DNA of 64,000 bases from Dyadobacter bucti (GTDB lineage Bacteria > Bacteroidota > Bacteroidia > Cytophagales > Spirosomataceae): NCBI RefSeq assembly GCF_005869225.1, contig NZ_SWFP01000002.1:1-64000 (forward strand). Direction: 5' to 3'. Positions 1 through 6,938 of this stretch are shown piece by piece. A program made the translations under genes and the position numbers. The notes under the pieces are model-generated. The model saw only the letters and a list, made by a program, of their open reading frames with translations. It did not search any database and was not told the DNA's origin. Every line of letters begins with the position of its first letter. Position 1 is the stretch's first letter.

Positions 1-65
1 ATTCCTCTTTGAACTATTTAAATCCAGCAGCTTTTGAAGCCGAATATTACCGACAAACTGGATAA
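1..65 (+). CDS. IS3-family transposase OrfB, C-terminal fragment
   Basis: The open frame from base 3 to the TAA at 63-65 reads SSLNYLNPAAFEAEYYRQTG. This matches the usual C-terminus of IS3-family DDE transposases, where an (H)SSLxYxxPxxFE motif closes the integrase-core protein. The catalytic DDE residues lie left of the window. The protein would cut and join the element's ends. Only about 20 residues can be judged, so the subgroup cannot be given. Confidence 0.65.
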   Translation, partial: SSLNYLNPAAFEAEYYRQTG

Positions 66-127
66 GAATTGAAGTTTTTAAATATTTACTAACCCGCAAA
101 AGTGTAAACCAAAAGGGAACCACGTCA
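1..127 (+). mobile_element. Right end of an IS3-family insertion sequence (cut by window edge)
   Basis: The window opens inside the element. The first 65 bases encode the last residues of an IS3-type transposase, and 62 bases later the terminal repeat ends. Read inward from 127 on the minus strand, the repeat is TGACGTGGTTCCC followed by TTTTGGTTTACAC, starting with the TG typical of IS3-family ends. The left end and the target duplication are not visible. It lies at the left edge of the prophage part of the window, so it probably inserted into the prophage. Confidence 0.7.
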
Positions 128-130
128 GTA

Positions 131-190
131 AGAGGTTATAACGCATCCAATGAATACGATGCAGAGAGCGGCTACGAGAAGATAGGTTAA
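131..190 (+). pseudogene. Possible 3' stub of a gene interrupted by the IS
   Basis: Directly after the IS end an open frame without a start runs to the TAA at 188-190 and reads RGYNASNEYDAESGYEKIG. Its composition (acidic, Tyr/Asn-rich) looks protein-like. It could be the C-terminus of a phage or cargo gene cut by the insertion. Twenty codons are too few to identify, and chance is a fair alternative. Confidence 0.22.
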
Positions 191-198
191 ATAGAACA

Positions 199-510
199 TT
201 ATACCTCCCTCACTTCTGTGCGTTCAAAGTAGTTTTCAAATCTCTCGTATGCGGCAAGCATTGCATCATATACGGTGTCATTATCCAGATTAAGTGCTTC
301 TTCTTCTGAATTAGTAACCAAGCGGCTGTCAACAACGTCCATCGGTACAAAGTAGTCGCCTGACTCGTCATATCCCATATAAGCCGTTACCTGACCATGT
401 GCTTCAATGTCGCCAATGGTTAAACCGATAAGCTTCACAATGCAAAGGATTGGCTCGTATTCTGTGTCTTCTGGAATGTCTAATGCGAGGTGTTGGTAAG
501 ATTTGATCAT
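199..510 (-). CDS. Small acidic phage protein, unknown function
   Basis: I do not recognise this 103-residue protein. It is acidic (many Glu/Asp), has no membrane segment or Cys motif, and looks cytosolic. The ATG at 510 is preceded by AAGGAG in an ACCAAGGAGA leader, and by a sigma70-like promoter at 537-564, so it is very likely expressed. It is the last leftward prophage gene before the IS. Confidence 0.7.
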   Translation of the reverse strand: MIKSYQHLALDIPEDTEYEPILCIVKLIGLTIGDIEAHGQVTAYMGYDESGDYFVPMDVVDSRLVTNSEEEALNLDNDTVYDAMLAAYERFENYFERTEVREV

Positions 511-536
511 TTGTTCTCTCCTTGGTTTGTATCCTT

Positions 537-564
537 AGAATACCACAGACTTACGGATTGTCAA
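537..564 (-). promoter_or_regulatory. Sigma70-like promoter of the 103-aa gene
   Basis: On the minus strand, TTGACA (559-564) and TATTCT (537-542) are 16 bp apart, 27 bp before the ATG. The -35 is preceded by GC, as at several other promoters of this prophage. Confidence 0.6.
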
Positions 565-770
565 GCATTATTTTCAAGATTTTTGATTATTTTCTCAATT
601 ATTTTGCGCTTGCTTTTCAACCATAAGAGAAGGCTTTTTCTGAATTTGTCAGACATAGGGCGTTTGCCTGTTTCAATGTCATGGACGTATTGTTTACCAA
701 CGCCTGTACCGTTGCCAATGTCTTGAAGGGATGCGTTAAGACTTACGCGGAGGTTTTTTAGGTCGGTCAA
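561..770 (-). CDS. Small XRE-type HTH regulator
   Basis: A 69-residue Cro/C1-like DNA-binding protein. Residues about 13-36 (LQDIGNGTGVGKQYVHDIET) form the helix-turn-helix, and the C-terminus is strongly basic (KSKRKIIEKIIKN). The start is TTG at 770, chosen because an AAGGAG lies 7 nt upstream; no ATG fits. It has its own promoter at 797-825. The coding end overlaps the -35 box of the next gene, so the two may be co-controlled. It could be a Cro-like or lysogeny regulator; no full CI-type repressor with a peptidase domain is visible in the window. Confidence 0.7.
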   Translation of the reverse strand: MTDLKNLRVSLNASLQDIGNGTGVGKQYVHDIETGKRPMSDKFRKSLLLWLKSKRKIIEKIIKNLENNA

Positions 771-796
771 CTGTGGTCTCCTTGGTTGATACGATT

Positions 797-825
797 ACTG
801 TAAACTAAGACCTACAATGTGTCAA
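797..825 (-). promoter_or_regulatory. Sigma70-like promoter of the HTH gene
   Basis: Minus strand: TTGACA at 820-825, 17 bp spacer, TACAGT at 797-802, then an ACCAAGGAGA leader before the TTG start at 770. Confidence 0.65.
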
Positions 826-847
826 GCAATATTTGAGGAGATAAATG

Positions 848-1270
848 TCATCGTTTCGAATTATAGGTGAAGGTATCAAATAGCCAAATTCTTAAAGGCT
901 TTTTTGATCCCTCCATATATAACTCAATGAATAACTTCTGACCTTTTCGGTATGGCGGATTCCAATCAAATTTATCCTCGCCTGAAAATGTGATCGTGAA
1001 CCTATCCTTTCCGGGAATTTTAACAAAACGACTTAAATCATCTGTATATCGATCCAGATTCTCGTATTTAAATTCTTGCGGATGTACGCTTGTTTGTACT
1101 TGCCAAACCAATTCCCATCTATCAATCGATATGGCCTTGTCAGAATCGTTAATTATACTAATATAATCATCCTGATCACACCAGAGCGAGGCTCTAATCC
1201 TCTTTCTACCTGTGAAAATATCATAAAATGCTTTTAACAAACTGACAATTGCACTTGATCCAAATTCCAT
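848..1270 (-). CDS. Uncharacterised cargo protein without SD
   Basis: About 140 residues, family not recognised. The N-terminus (SSAIVSLLKAFYDIF) may be an amphipathic or membrane-touching helix. The rest is rich in beta-forming and aromatic residues, including NDSDKAISIDRWEL, which resembles small beta-sandwich proteins. I use the ATG at 1270 rather than a TTG two codons earlier. No SD is seen, unlike the phage genes around it, so I read it as an acquired Bacteroidota-type gene. It is divergent from the DUF2958 gene. Confidence 0.55.
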   Translation of the reverse strand: MEFGSSAIVSLLKAFYDIFTGRKRIRASLWCDQDDYISIINDSDKAISIDRWELVWQVQTSVHPQEFKYENLDRYTDDLSRFVKIPGKDRFTITFSGEDKFDWNPPYRKGQKLFIELYMEGSKKPLRIWLFDTFTYNSKR

Positions 1271-1341
1271 ACCCAAATATCAGAAAAATATCTTTCAATT
1301 CATGTGACGGACAATGCCGCAGTCTTCCTCACGAAAACCCC

Positions 1342-1370
1342 TTGTGCGCAGCACGGCAGCCCCTTATAAT
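1342..1370 (+). promoter_or_regulatory. Sigma70-like promoter of the DUF2958 gene
   Basis: TTGTGC (1342-1347), 17 bp spacer and a perfect TATAAT (1365-1370), followed by AAGGAG 8 bases downstream, just ahead of the ATG at 1387. Confidence 0.6.
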
Positions 1371-1386
1371 ATTCAAAGGAGCAATC

Positions 1387-1791
1387 ATGTCACGCCTTTA
1401 CACACCAGAAGAAGAAGCCAAGCTTAGAGAAAACGGTAAGCGCTCCGAGAGCCAGGACATCGACCCGGTCCCGGTTGTAAAACTGTTTGCTACCAATGGC
1501 CGGGCGATCTGGTTGCTCACAGAGCTATCACCATTTTACGAGGGAATGGCCTTTGGGCTGTGTGACCTGGGGATGGGTTGTCCCGAATTGGGTGACGTAT
1601 ATCTCCCCGAGTTGGAAGAAATTAAACAGCGCAACACTGGACTCCCGGCAGTTGAGAGGGACGATAATTTCAGCCCAGAGCATCCGCTGTCCATTTTCAC
1701 AGAGGCAGCAAGGTTATTTGGGCAGATTACGGAAGATCAGGTAGAACTTAGAGCTTTTTCGAAGACAATAAATCCTAGAAATATTTCATAA
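1387..1791 (+). CDS. DUF2958 domain protein
   Basis: A 134-residue protein. Residues about 26-80 match DUF2958: PVVKLFATNGRAIWLLTEL, then AFGLCDLGMGCPELG and a YLPELEE segment. The family is common on proteobacterial plasmids and phages; its biochemical role is unknown to me. The ATG at 1387 is fixed by AAGGAG and a TATAAT promoter. The open frame continues upstream to 1249, but that extension would cross the promoter. The last 15 or so residues are less conserved and may be an altered tail. Confidence 0.8.
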   Translation: MSRLYTPEEEAKLRENGKRSESQDIDPVPVVKLFATNGRAIWLLTELSPFYEGMAFGLCDLGMGCPELGDVYLPELEEIKQRNTGLPAVERDDNFSPEHPLSIFTEAARLFGQITEDQVELRAFSKTINPRNIS

Positions 1792-1858
1792 GTTTTAAGT
1801 AAATATCTACCTCATACTGATTTCATTATAATAAAACCTAAACTAAATTCTAATTATT

Positions 1859-2344
1859 ATGATTGCGGCTCTAGTCGTTTATGTTGTCGTCTGTTATTTT
1901 ATTGTACAGTTATTTTTTAAGAAAAAGGACAATATTGCAGGAATTGCTATAACGGCCATTCTTCTTGCAGCCATAGGTCTCGGCGGTGCTATTTACTGGA
2001 GCCACGTATCGGTCAGATGTACCGCCCAAGAGTCTCCGGTAACCATTGATCAGTTAGTTGGTAAATGGAAACTTCCTAATGACATACTCACTGTCACTCC
2101 GGATATGCGCTTTGAAATGAGAAGTACCGGATCAAGCAATCTCACTTTTATTGGAGAGGTAACAATTGAAGGCAGTTTAGTTACATTCATAGAGGATATT
2201 AGACCGGAAGCAGTTACTAATAACAGATGGCAACAAGTAATTGAAATTTGTAGCACAGATGATGAGGAACTTAAATATCATAACATATCTGGATCTTACG
2301 CAGGGTCAGATGAATTAAAAGAAGTCGCTACAAAAATCAACTAA
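1859..2344 (+). CDS. Membrane-anchored cargo protein
   Basis: 161 residues with two N-terminal hydrophobic segments (about 2-20 and 27-47), then a roughly 110-residue domain that contains LVGKWKLPNDILTVTPD. That pattern resembles the opening of lipocalin-like or META-like small beta domains; this is inference. No SD precedes the ATG and the surroundings are AT-rich, as in Bacteroidota genes. It is convergent with the lysis genes. Position next to the lysis cassette is a common place for lysogenic-conversion genes; function unknown. Confidence 0.6.
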   Translation: MIAALVVYVVVCYFIVQLFFKKKDNIAGIAITAILLAAIGLGGAIYWSHVSVRCTAQESPVTIDQLVGKWKLPNDILTVTPDMRFEMRSTGSSNLTFIGEVTIEGSLVTFIEDIRPEAVTNNRWQQVIEICSTDDEELKYHNISGSYAGSDELKEVATKIN

Positions 2345-2352
2345 TCATAATT

Positions 2353-2547
2353 TCATACGGAGCATTTCTTCAATCGGGCCAGATCATGCGCCAAAATTTT
2401 GCGCTTCGTCTCAACGGTATCCAGCGGATGCGCCATGATCGTGCGTGTCCACGAACACCCGGTATCAACGATCCTCGTCTGAGCGCATCCAGCCACCAGC
2501 CCGCAACTCAGCATCAATAGCACTATCCGAAAGCTTACGTGTTTCAT
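2353..2547 (-). CDS. Rz1-like outer-membrane spanin lipoprotein
   Basis: 64 residues from the ATG at 2547, which has AAGGGAG upstream. It begins with a lipoprotein signal (LLMLSCGLVAGC, lipobox LVAG-C). The mature part is about 44 residues with two further Cys and a DTVETKRKILAHD segment seen in many short phage Rz1 proteins. Its 5' end lies within the rz frame, the classic nested Rz/Rz1 arrangement. With Rz it should fuse inner and outer membranes at the end of lysis. The in-frame upstream start at 2598 would bury the signal peptide and is less likely. Confidence 0.75.
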   Translation of the reverse strand: MKHVSFRIVLLMLSCGLVAGCAQTRIVDTGCSWTRTIMAHPLDTVETKRKILAHDLARLKKCSV

Positions 2548-2728
2548 GGTCAATTTTCTCCCTTTGAGAGGTGGCTTTGACTGCTTCTTTGGTGGCAATT
2601 ACGTTCTGGTCGGCAATGGCAAGCTTTTCACCATCTGCCTTACCTCGCCAATGACCGAGGGTATAGCCAATGTTCAATCCGATGATTACAGCGGCCAGAT
2701 ATAAGGCATATTTCAGGATTGTAGGCAT
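2465..2728 (-). CDS. Rz-like inner-membrane spanin
   Basis: 87 residues with one N-terminal membrane anchor (about 4-24, YALYLAAVIIGLNIGYTLG) followed by a charged helical periplasmic stretch rich in Lys, Ala and Glu. It overlaps the lysozyme gene by 16 bases upstream and the rz1 gene downstream. It is shorter than lambda Rz (about 150) but within the range of small i-spanins. The assignment rests mainly on gene order and the nested lipoprotein. Confidence 0.75.
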   Translation of the reverse strand: MPTILKYALYLAAVIIGLNIGYTLGHWRGKADGEKLAIADQNVIATKEAVKATSQREKIDHETRKLSDSAIDAELRAGGWMRSDEDR

Positions 2729-3171
2729 AGCTTAACCTCAGCGCTTCTGCGGCGTTCCAACCCTTTAAGACGTTTCCCTTTGGCGTACACCCATTTCAAA
2801 AGTTCGTTACAACCGCCCACAACATCACCGGCATTAAGCTTTTTCAGCATGGTTGATCTTGCAAAGGCTCCGGCACCCACGTTATAGACAAAGCTACCTA
2901 GGGCGGCGCGGCGCGTATCAGGCATGGGAACTTTGACCAGACGGTCAACAGCCGAGATCGCCTCTCCCAATTCAGCGTTTAACAGCCGGTCACACTCTGA
3001 CCTGCTGCGCGTCTGGCCGATCTTCACGCCGGAAGTGCTGCCGTAACATATCGTCGGGATACCCACGGGATCGAGATACGACATAAGGTTTAATCCCTCG
3101 TAATATGTCACAATCGGAAGGGCAAAGGATATCGCACCTGCAACAGCTATCCCGGCAGCGCGAGAATTCAT
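2713..3171 (-). CDS. SAR endolysin, T4-lysozyme/R21 type
   Basis: 152 residues. The catalytic triad spacing of T4-type lysozymes is present: E25, D34 and T40 (YEGLNLMSYLDPVGIPT). The N-terminus (about 5-22) is a weakly hydrophobic Ala/Gly-rich segment with no signal cleavage site, typical of signal-arrest-release endolysins such as phage 21 R. Later motifs (ALGSFVYNVGAGAF and RRSAEVKLC) also match that family. It hydrolyses peptidoglycan after release from the membrane. It overlaps the holin gene by ATGA. Confidence 0.9.
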   Translation of the reverse strand: MNSRAAGIAVAGAISFALPIVTYYEGLNLMSYLDPVGIPTICYGSTSGVKIGQTRSRSECDRLLNAELGEAISAVDRLVKVPMPDTRRAALGSFVYNVGAGAFARSTMLKKLNAGDVVGGCNELLKWVYAKGKRLKGLERRRSAEVKLCLQS

Positions 3172-3359
3172 TTTCTATTCCGCAAATACGCTGATAGTGC
3201 CTCGTAATATTTTGGCATCAGCAAACCGATTTGCAGGACAAGATAAAGCAGGGTCACAATCGCCACCCACTCATTAAGCGTATAGCTGTAAAGGACGGCT
3301 CCACTGGCTCCGACACCCATTTTGGCAATCGCTATCTTTTCGTCATCCATTCTGGTCAT
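3168..3359 (-). CDS. Small holin, probably pinholin-like
   Basis: 63 residues with two hydrophobic segments (about 10-25, weak and Gly/Ala-rich; about 31-50, WVAIVTLLYLVLQIGLL) and a charged C-terminus. Its position directly upstream of a SAR endolysin, with a 4-base ATGA overlap, marks it as the holin. SAR endolysins usually pair with pinholins, which only need to depolarise the membrane; that subtype is inference. The LNEW motif occurs in several phage holin families. Confidence 0.75.
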   Translation of the reverse strand: MTRMDDEKIAIAKMGVGASGAVLYSYTLNEWVAIVTLLYLVLQIGLLMPKYYEALSAYLRNRK

Positions 3360-3400
3360 GCCCTCAATTTAGTGCTCGGTGTGTAAGTATTCCATGTGAT

Positions 3401-4459
3401 TTATGCCCAGGCTCTCATCACAAATCGCCAGTCAGTTAACGTAATTTGTGCCATCAGGCCGTTGTCTTTTCTTTGAACGAAAGGCGCATTATTAACGCCA
3501 GCCCAGATATTTGTGGCGTTGAAGCCTACTGACGCCCCGCCATTCGTGTAATCGTTGTCTTTCGCCAGAGGCACTTCATCTCCCACAGAAAAGCCCAAAA
3601 CGGCGTTTTTCGCCCTTAAAGTTACCATGACAAGCTTTGGGAAAGCGCCTAGACTGTGGGCGACACTGACGACGGTGTTATTGGTAACTGTCTGCTCAGC
3701 GCTTTCAAAAATCTTCGTAAATCCAAGCCCGGCTTTTACGTTTGCTGGCGTTGTGCCGCGATCAGTCGCTGTTCCAGTTCTAAATTCTGCATCTGTGGCA
3801 ATTTCAATTATCCCCGCGACAGTATCGGAGGCGACTGGTAAAGTCCCTCTCAATTCAAACCATCCAGAGGCAGACTTATAAACCGCCTCAAAATACCCTC
3901 CATTGGTCAAAACATTAGCAGCCGGATCAGCGCCGTTCACTTTGATATTCTTGCTACCGAGGGAATTGACGTTGATCGTGGTCGCCCCGGCAGTGTTGGC
4001 ATTGGTCGCGAAACCCTTGATAGTCATTCCATCTGAATAACCTTTGGGGACAACCGGAAGCGTGAGAGTCAAAGCGTTTGCCGTGCCAGCAACTACTCCA
4101 AAACCCTCGATAAAGTTCAGGTTTTCATCACGGGTTGGAACGACATCAGCAATAAAGCCCAAATAAACGTTTTTCGTACCAGATCCAAAATTCACAGGGG
4201 CGTTGGAGTAAGATGAGCGTAAGACAGTAGTCCTGGATAACGTGTCACTGGCTGCATCTGTTACAGTTCCTGTCCCACATTCCCAAGATACGATAACACC
4301 GAATGCGTCAGCCTGAGTAATCGTGTATGGAACCTTCGCACCATTCCCCACACCTGTTACAAAGGACTGGAAACCAGCGACCGGACCTTGAAGTGTAAGC
4401 GTTCCGGTTCCGGTTGTTGTCGAAGTTTCAAATACGCGGTCGGCAGTTTTCAGGGTCAT
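3401..4459 (-). CDS. Tail fibre / receptor-binding protein
   Basis: 352 residues, low-charge and rich in Thr, Gly, Ala and Val, as in phage fibres. Residues about 210-250 (DTVAGIIEIATDAEFRTGTA then TPANVKAGLGF) match the collar/fibre repeat found in many tail fibres. The C-terminal domain (from about 250) ends in WRFVMRAWA and probably binds the host surface. The start overlaps the stop of the upstream tail gene (ATGA). Exact receptor unknown. This is the part most likely to have been exchanged if the phage changed host. Confidence 0.75.
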   Translation of the reverse strand: MTLKTADRVFETSTTTGTGTLTLQGPVAGFQSFVTGVGNGAKVPYTITQADAFGVIVSWECGTGTVTDAASDTLSRTTVLRSSYSNAPVNFGSGTKNVYLGFIADVVPTRDENLNFIEGFGVVAGTANALTLTLPVVPKGYSDGMTIKGFATNANTAGATTINVNSLGSKNIKVNGADPAANVLTNGGYFEAVYKSASGWFELRGTLPVASDTVAGIIEIATDAEFRTGTATDRGTTPANVKAGLGFTKIFESAEQTVTNNTVVSVAHSLGAFPKLVMVTLRAKNAVLGFSVGDEVPLAKDNDYTNGGASVGFNATNIWAGVNNAPFVQRKDNGLMAQITLTDWRFVMRAWA

Positions 4460-5253
4460 GCTGGAATTTCCTCAATCCGGAAAGCTTTGTTGAAAAGGGA
4501 GAACTGATAATTCACCTTTGGATTAATTGTTTCTATCGTGCCATAGTACGAGCGGATTTGCAAAAACTCTTTTGCGTCCGGATCTGGGACAAACAATACG
4601 TCCTTCGTCCGGCCACAGGCCAATTCCAGAGCAAAGACCTTACCGAAAGTATCGGCCTCATTCAAGTATCCAAGGGCAAACTCAGCGGTTTTGTATTTGA
4701 CGAACTCACGTGGGATCTTCCCGCCTGAGGCAACCCGATTAACTCGGGACGGATCGACAACACCCTCAGCCAAACCGTAATCCATATTTGTATCAGGCTG
4801 GAATGCTTTGCTGATATACAGCCTTCCAATATCAATATAGGCCGCGCCGGTGTCCACAATGTCGATAAACCAATAGCGATAGGTCTGCGGTGAAAAGAAC
4901 GACAGGAACATATTTCTTTCCAGTGGATAGCCGCTGTCAACGAATGTGGTCTGATTGGATCGTGCTGGTAAAAGTCCTGTATCGTATGGTGCTGTTACGG
5001 GATTATTGGTATTTGAAGCCCGGACACGGACGGACGCAATCGCAGAGCAATTGTGTGCTATTAATGCAACAAGGTTGATTTCTTTTGCAGAGAGCAGGTC
5101 AACCGTCAAGGCAACGGTATCCCCCAGAACCCGATAGATGGCTTTCAAGTCCATTTTTTGAAGGTTTGCAATCGACAGGTCGCCAGTGCCGCCAGTGCCG
5201 CCAATCACACCGGCATCGGACAAAAGGGCATTTGCTAAAATCATATTCTGCAT
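4456..5253 (-). CDS. Tail-tip protein, family not recognised
   Basis: 265 residues without membrane segments. The middle (about 60-150) looks beta-rich with IALVALIAHN-like strands and could be a galactose-binding-like fold, common in tail tip proteins. It sits between the large hub-like protein and the fibre and overlaps the fibre gene by 4 bases. I infer a baseplate or distal tail role from context only. Confidence 0.6.
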   Translation of the reverse strand: MQNMILANALLSDAGVIGGTGGTGDLSIANLQKMDLKAIYRVLGDTVALTVDLLSAKEINLVALIAHNCSAIASVRVRASNTNNPVTAPYDTGLLPARSNQTTFVDSGYPLERNMFLSFFSPQTYRYWFIDIVDTGAAYIDIGRLYISKAFQPDTNMDYGLAEGVVDPSRVNRVASGGKIPREFVKYKTAEFALGYLNEADTFGKVFALELACGRTKDVLFVPDPDAKEFLQIRSYYGTIETINPKVNYQFSLFNKAFRIEEIPA

Positions 5254-5255
5254 AG

Positions 5256-6938
5256 CTACCCCCAGAGTTCAAAGACAGTTGCGCCGGTCTCGGCGTCTTC
5301 CGAAACACCGGAAACCATAAAGACTTTCCCGGCATCAAGATTGAACCGATTGTATATCAATTTCACTTGATCGCCAATGTATAATTTAAACAAAGCGCGG
5401 TAAACAGTGAGCTGGAAAACCTGCCTTGGTTCGCCGTGGACTAAGACAAGACGGTCAAGCAAGGCCTGAGCGTCGGCCTCATTTGCGATATTGGTGTAGA
5501 AAATCTTTTCGATCATTTCCTTGCTCTGACTCCGTATCGCTCGGTCTTCATTGGTCAGATATCTATATTCATTCGAGACAAAGGATCGGTCTGCATCGGT
5601 CGTCGCCGCGGCGAGTTCGCTTTCATCCTGCACAGTCCAAGCCGGGGCATAGGCGACGGAAATCCGCCAGGCTGGTTTGTTGATCCGGTCGAGCTTAATT
5701 CCCTGCTCGTCAATGTCATTAATCGTGAGGGTCGTGCTTTCGAGGGTTGGCGGGGAGACTGTCCCGGCAAACAAAAGTCCCTGTCTTGTGAATGTCCAGT
5801 ACGCCCCTACCCCTGATATCAGGTCGTTGATCGCGTCACTGGCCGTCATATTTCGATTGATATACGTTCCCACATCTCCCGTTAAAACAGCGTCCAGATC
5901 ATTCAATGACCCGCCGTCGATATATTCCGGCTCAACCGGGTTCAACCCTAACCGCGTTGTAACGATACGCTCGATAATTTCACCAGTCTTTGAGACGTAA
6001 CCGTTGGCGTTCTCACCCTGAACATCCATTGTAATACGCCCGGCAGGAGTCGAGCCAAGTTTGATAAATCCTCCTGAAAGTTGGGTTTTAAACTGTCCAG
6101 CGGCAACACTCGCGCTCACAATGTCTGGAACATCCCCTACATTAGTAAGAGCAACACCCCGGTCCCGGACAGCGTCTACGGAAAGAATAGATCCATCGTG
6201 GATTTGATAAATCAGGTTCACCGAATCCACCAAAACAGGCTCAGCGTTCTTGATCACACCGTATGCAAGCGGTTTGTAGGTGTTGGCAATATCCGCGCCA
6301 CCGTCGATGCCACCCGTGCCACCATAAATTCCGGAGACAATCTGCTGGTCTGTCTTGGATCGGTTGTCTTTAATCGTCAGGGTAAACTGTTCGTCGTCCC
6401 CGTCAAAGTCATCAATCGCTCCATCAAAGATGGTTGCAAAGTCCTGATATCGAAACCACGTCGCCCCGGCTTTCACTGTTACGCGTCGGGATGACCAGAA
6501 ATAGTCCACTAAGCGGTCAAGGTCTCCATCACCATTCTGAATGACGATAGAACCATAGGATTGATTGCTGTTCCCAAACTCATCATTGGACAGGACCGAA
6601 ACGTCAAACTGGAAAGCGTTGTTGACACGGCCGATGAAGTATTTGTTTGCCAGCGTATCAGTTGGCTTAGTCACAAATCCGACATCCGATAAACATACCA
6701 GTGTAACGCCACCATAATATTTAAAACCGTATTGACTGATTGACAGCGTTCCGAAAGGCGGATCTCCATCAAAAGTGTTTTCCTGAGTTAGATCGTATGG
6801 ATATGCCTCAATCAGATAAACGAGCTGTGCATCCGGGTTTTGTTGAAGGATTACAAAGGGATCGGGTGTGGACTGGTCAAGATCGTCCGCTAACTGGCTT
6901 ATTGCCAGATCACCGAAGAAATTCAGGTAATCGGTCAT
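5256..6938 (-). CDS. Large tail-tip / baseplate hub protein
   Basis: 560 residues. It follows the tape measure gene with a 4-base ATGA overlap and precedes the fibre genes, the place of a tail hub or tip protein in siphoviruses. The sequence is Asp/Gly-rich with beta-strand patterns (for example FEL and VFMVSG near the end). Similar long proteins occur after the tape measure in phages of Alphaproteobacteria; I base this on gene order and general look, not on a catalytic motif. Confidence 0.65.
   Translation of the reverse strand: MTDYLNFFGDLAISQLADDLDQSTPDPFVILQQNPDAQLVYLIEAYPYDLTQENTFDGDPPFGTLSISQYGFKYYGGVTLVCLSDVGFVTKPTDTLANKYFIGRVNNAFQFDVSVLSNDEFGNSNQSYGSIVIQNGDGDLDRLVDYFWSSRRVTVKAGATWFRYQDFATIFDGAIDDFDGDDEQFTLTIKDNRSKTDQQIVSGIYGGTGGIDGGADIANTYKPLAYGVIKNAEPVLVDSVNLIYQIHDGSILSVDAVRDRGVALTNVGDVPDIVSASVAAGQFKTQLSGGFIKLGSTPAGRITMDVQGENANGYVSKTGEIIERIVTTRLGLNPVEPEYIDGGSLNDLDAVLTGDVGTYINRNMTASDAINDLISGVGAYWTFTRQGLLFAGTVSPPTLESTTLTINDIDEQGIKLDRINKPAWRISVAYAPAWTVQDESELAAATTDADRSFVSNEYRYLTNEDRAIRSQSKEMIEKIFYTNIANEADAQALLDRLVLVHGEPRQVFQLTVYRALFKLYIGDQVKLIYNRFNLDAGKVFMVSGVSEDAETGATVFELWG

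Noticed and set aside
6081..6494. Plus-strand open frame of 137 codons within the tail hub gene
   Set aside because: Antisense to an uninterrupted structural gene with coupled neighbours.
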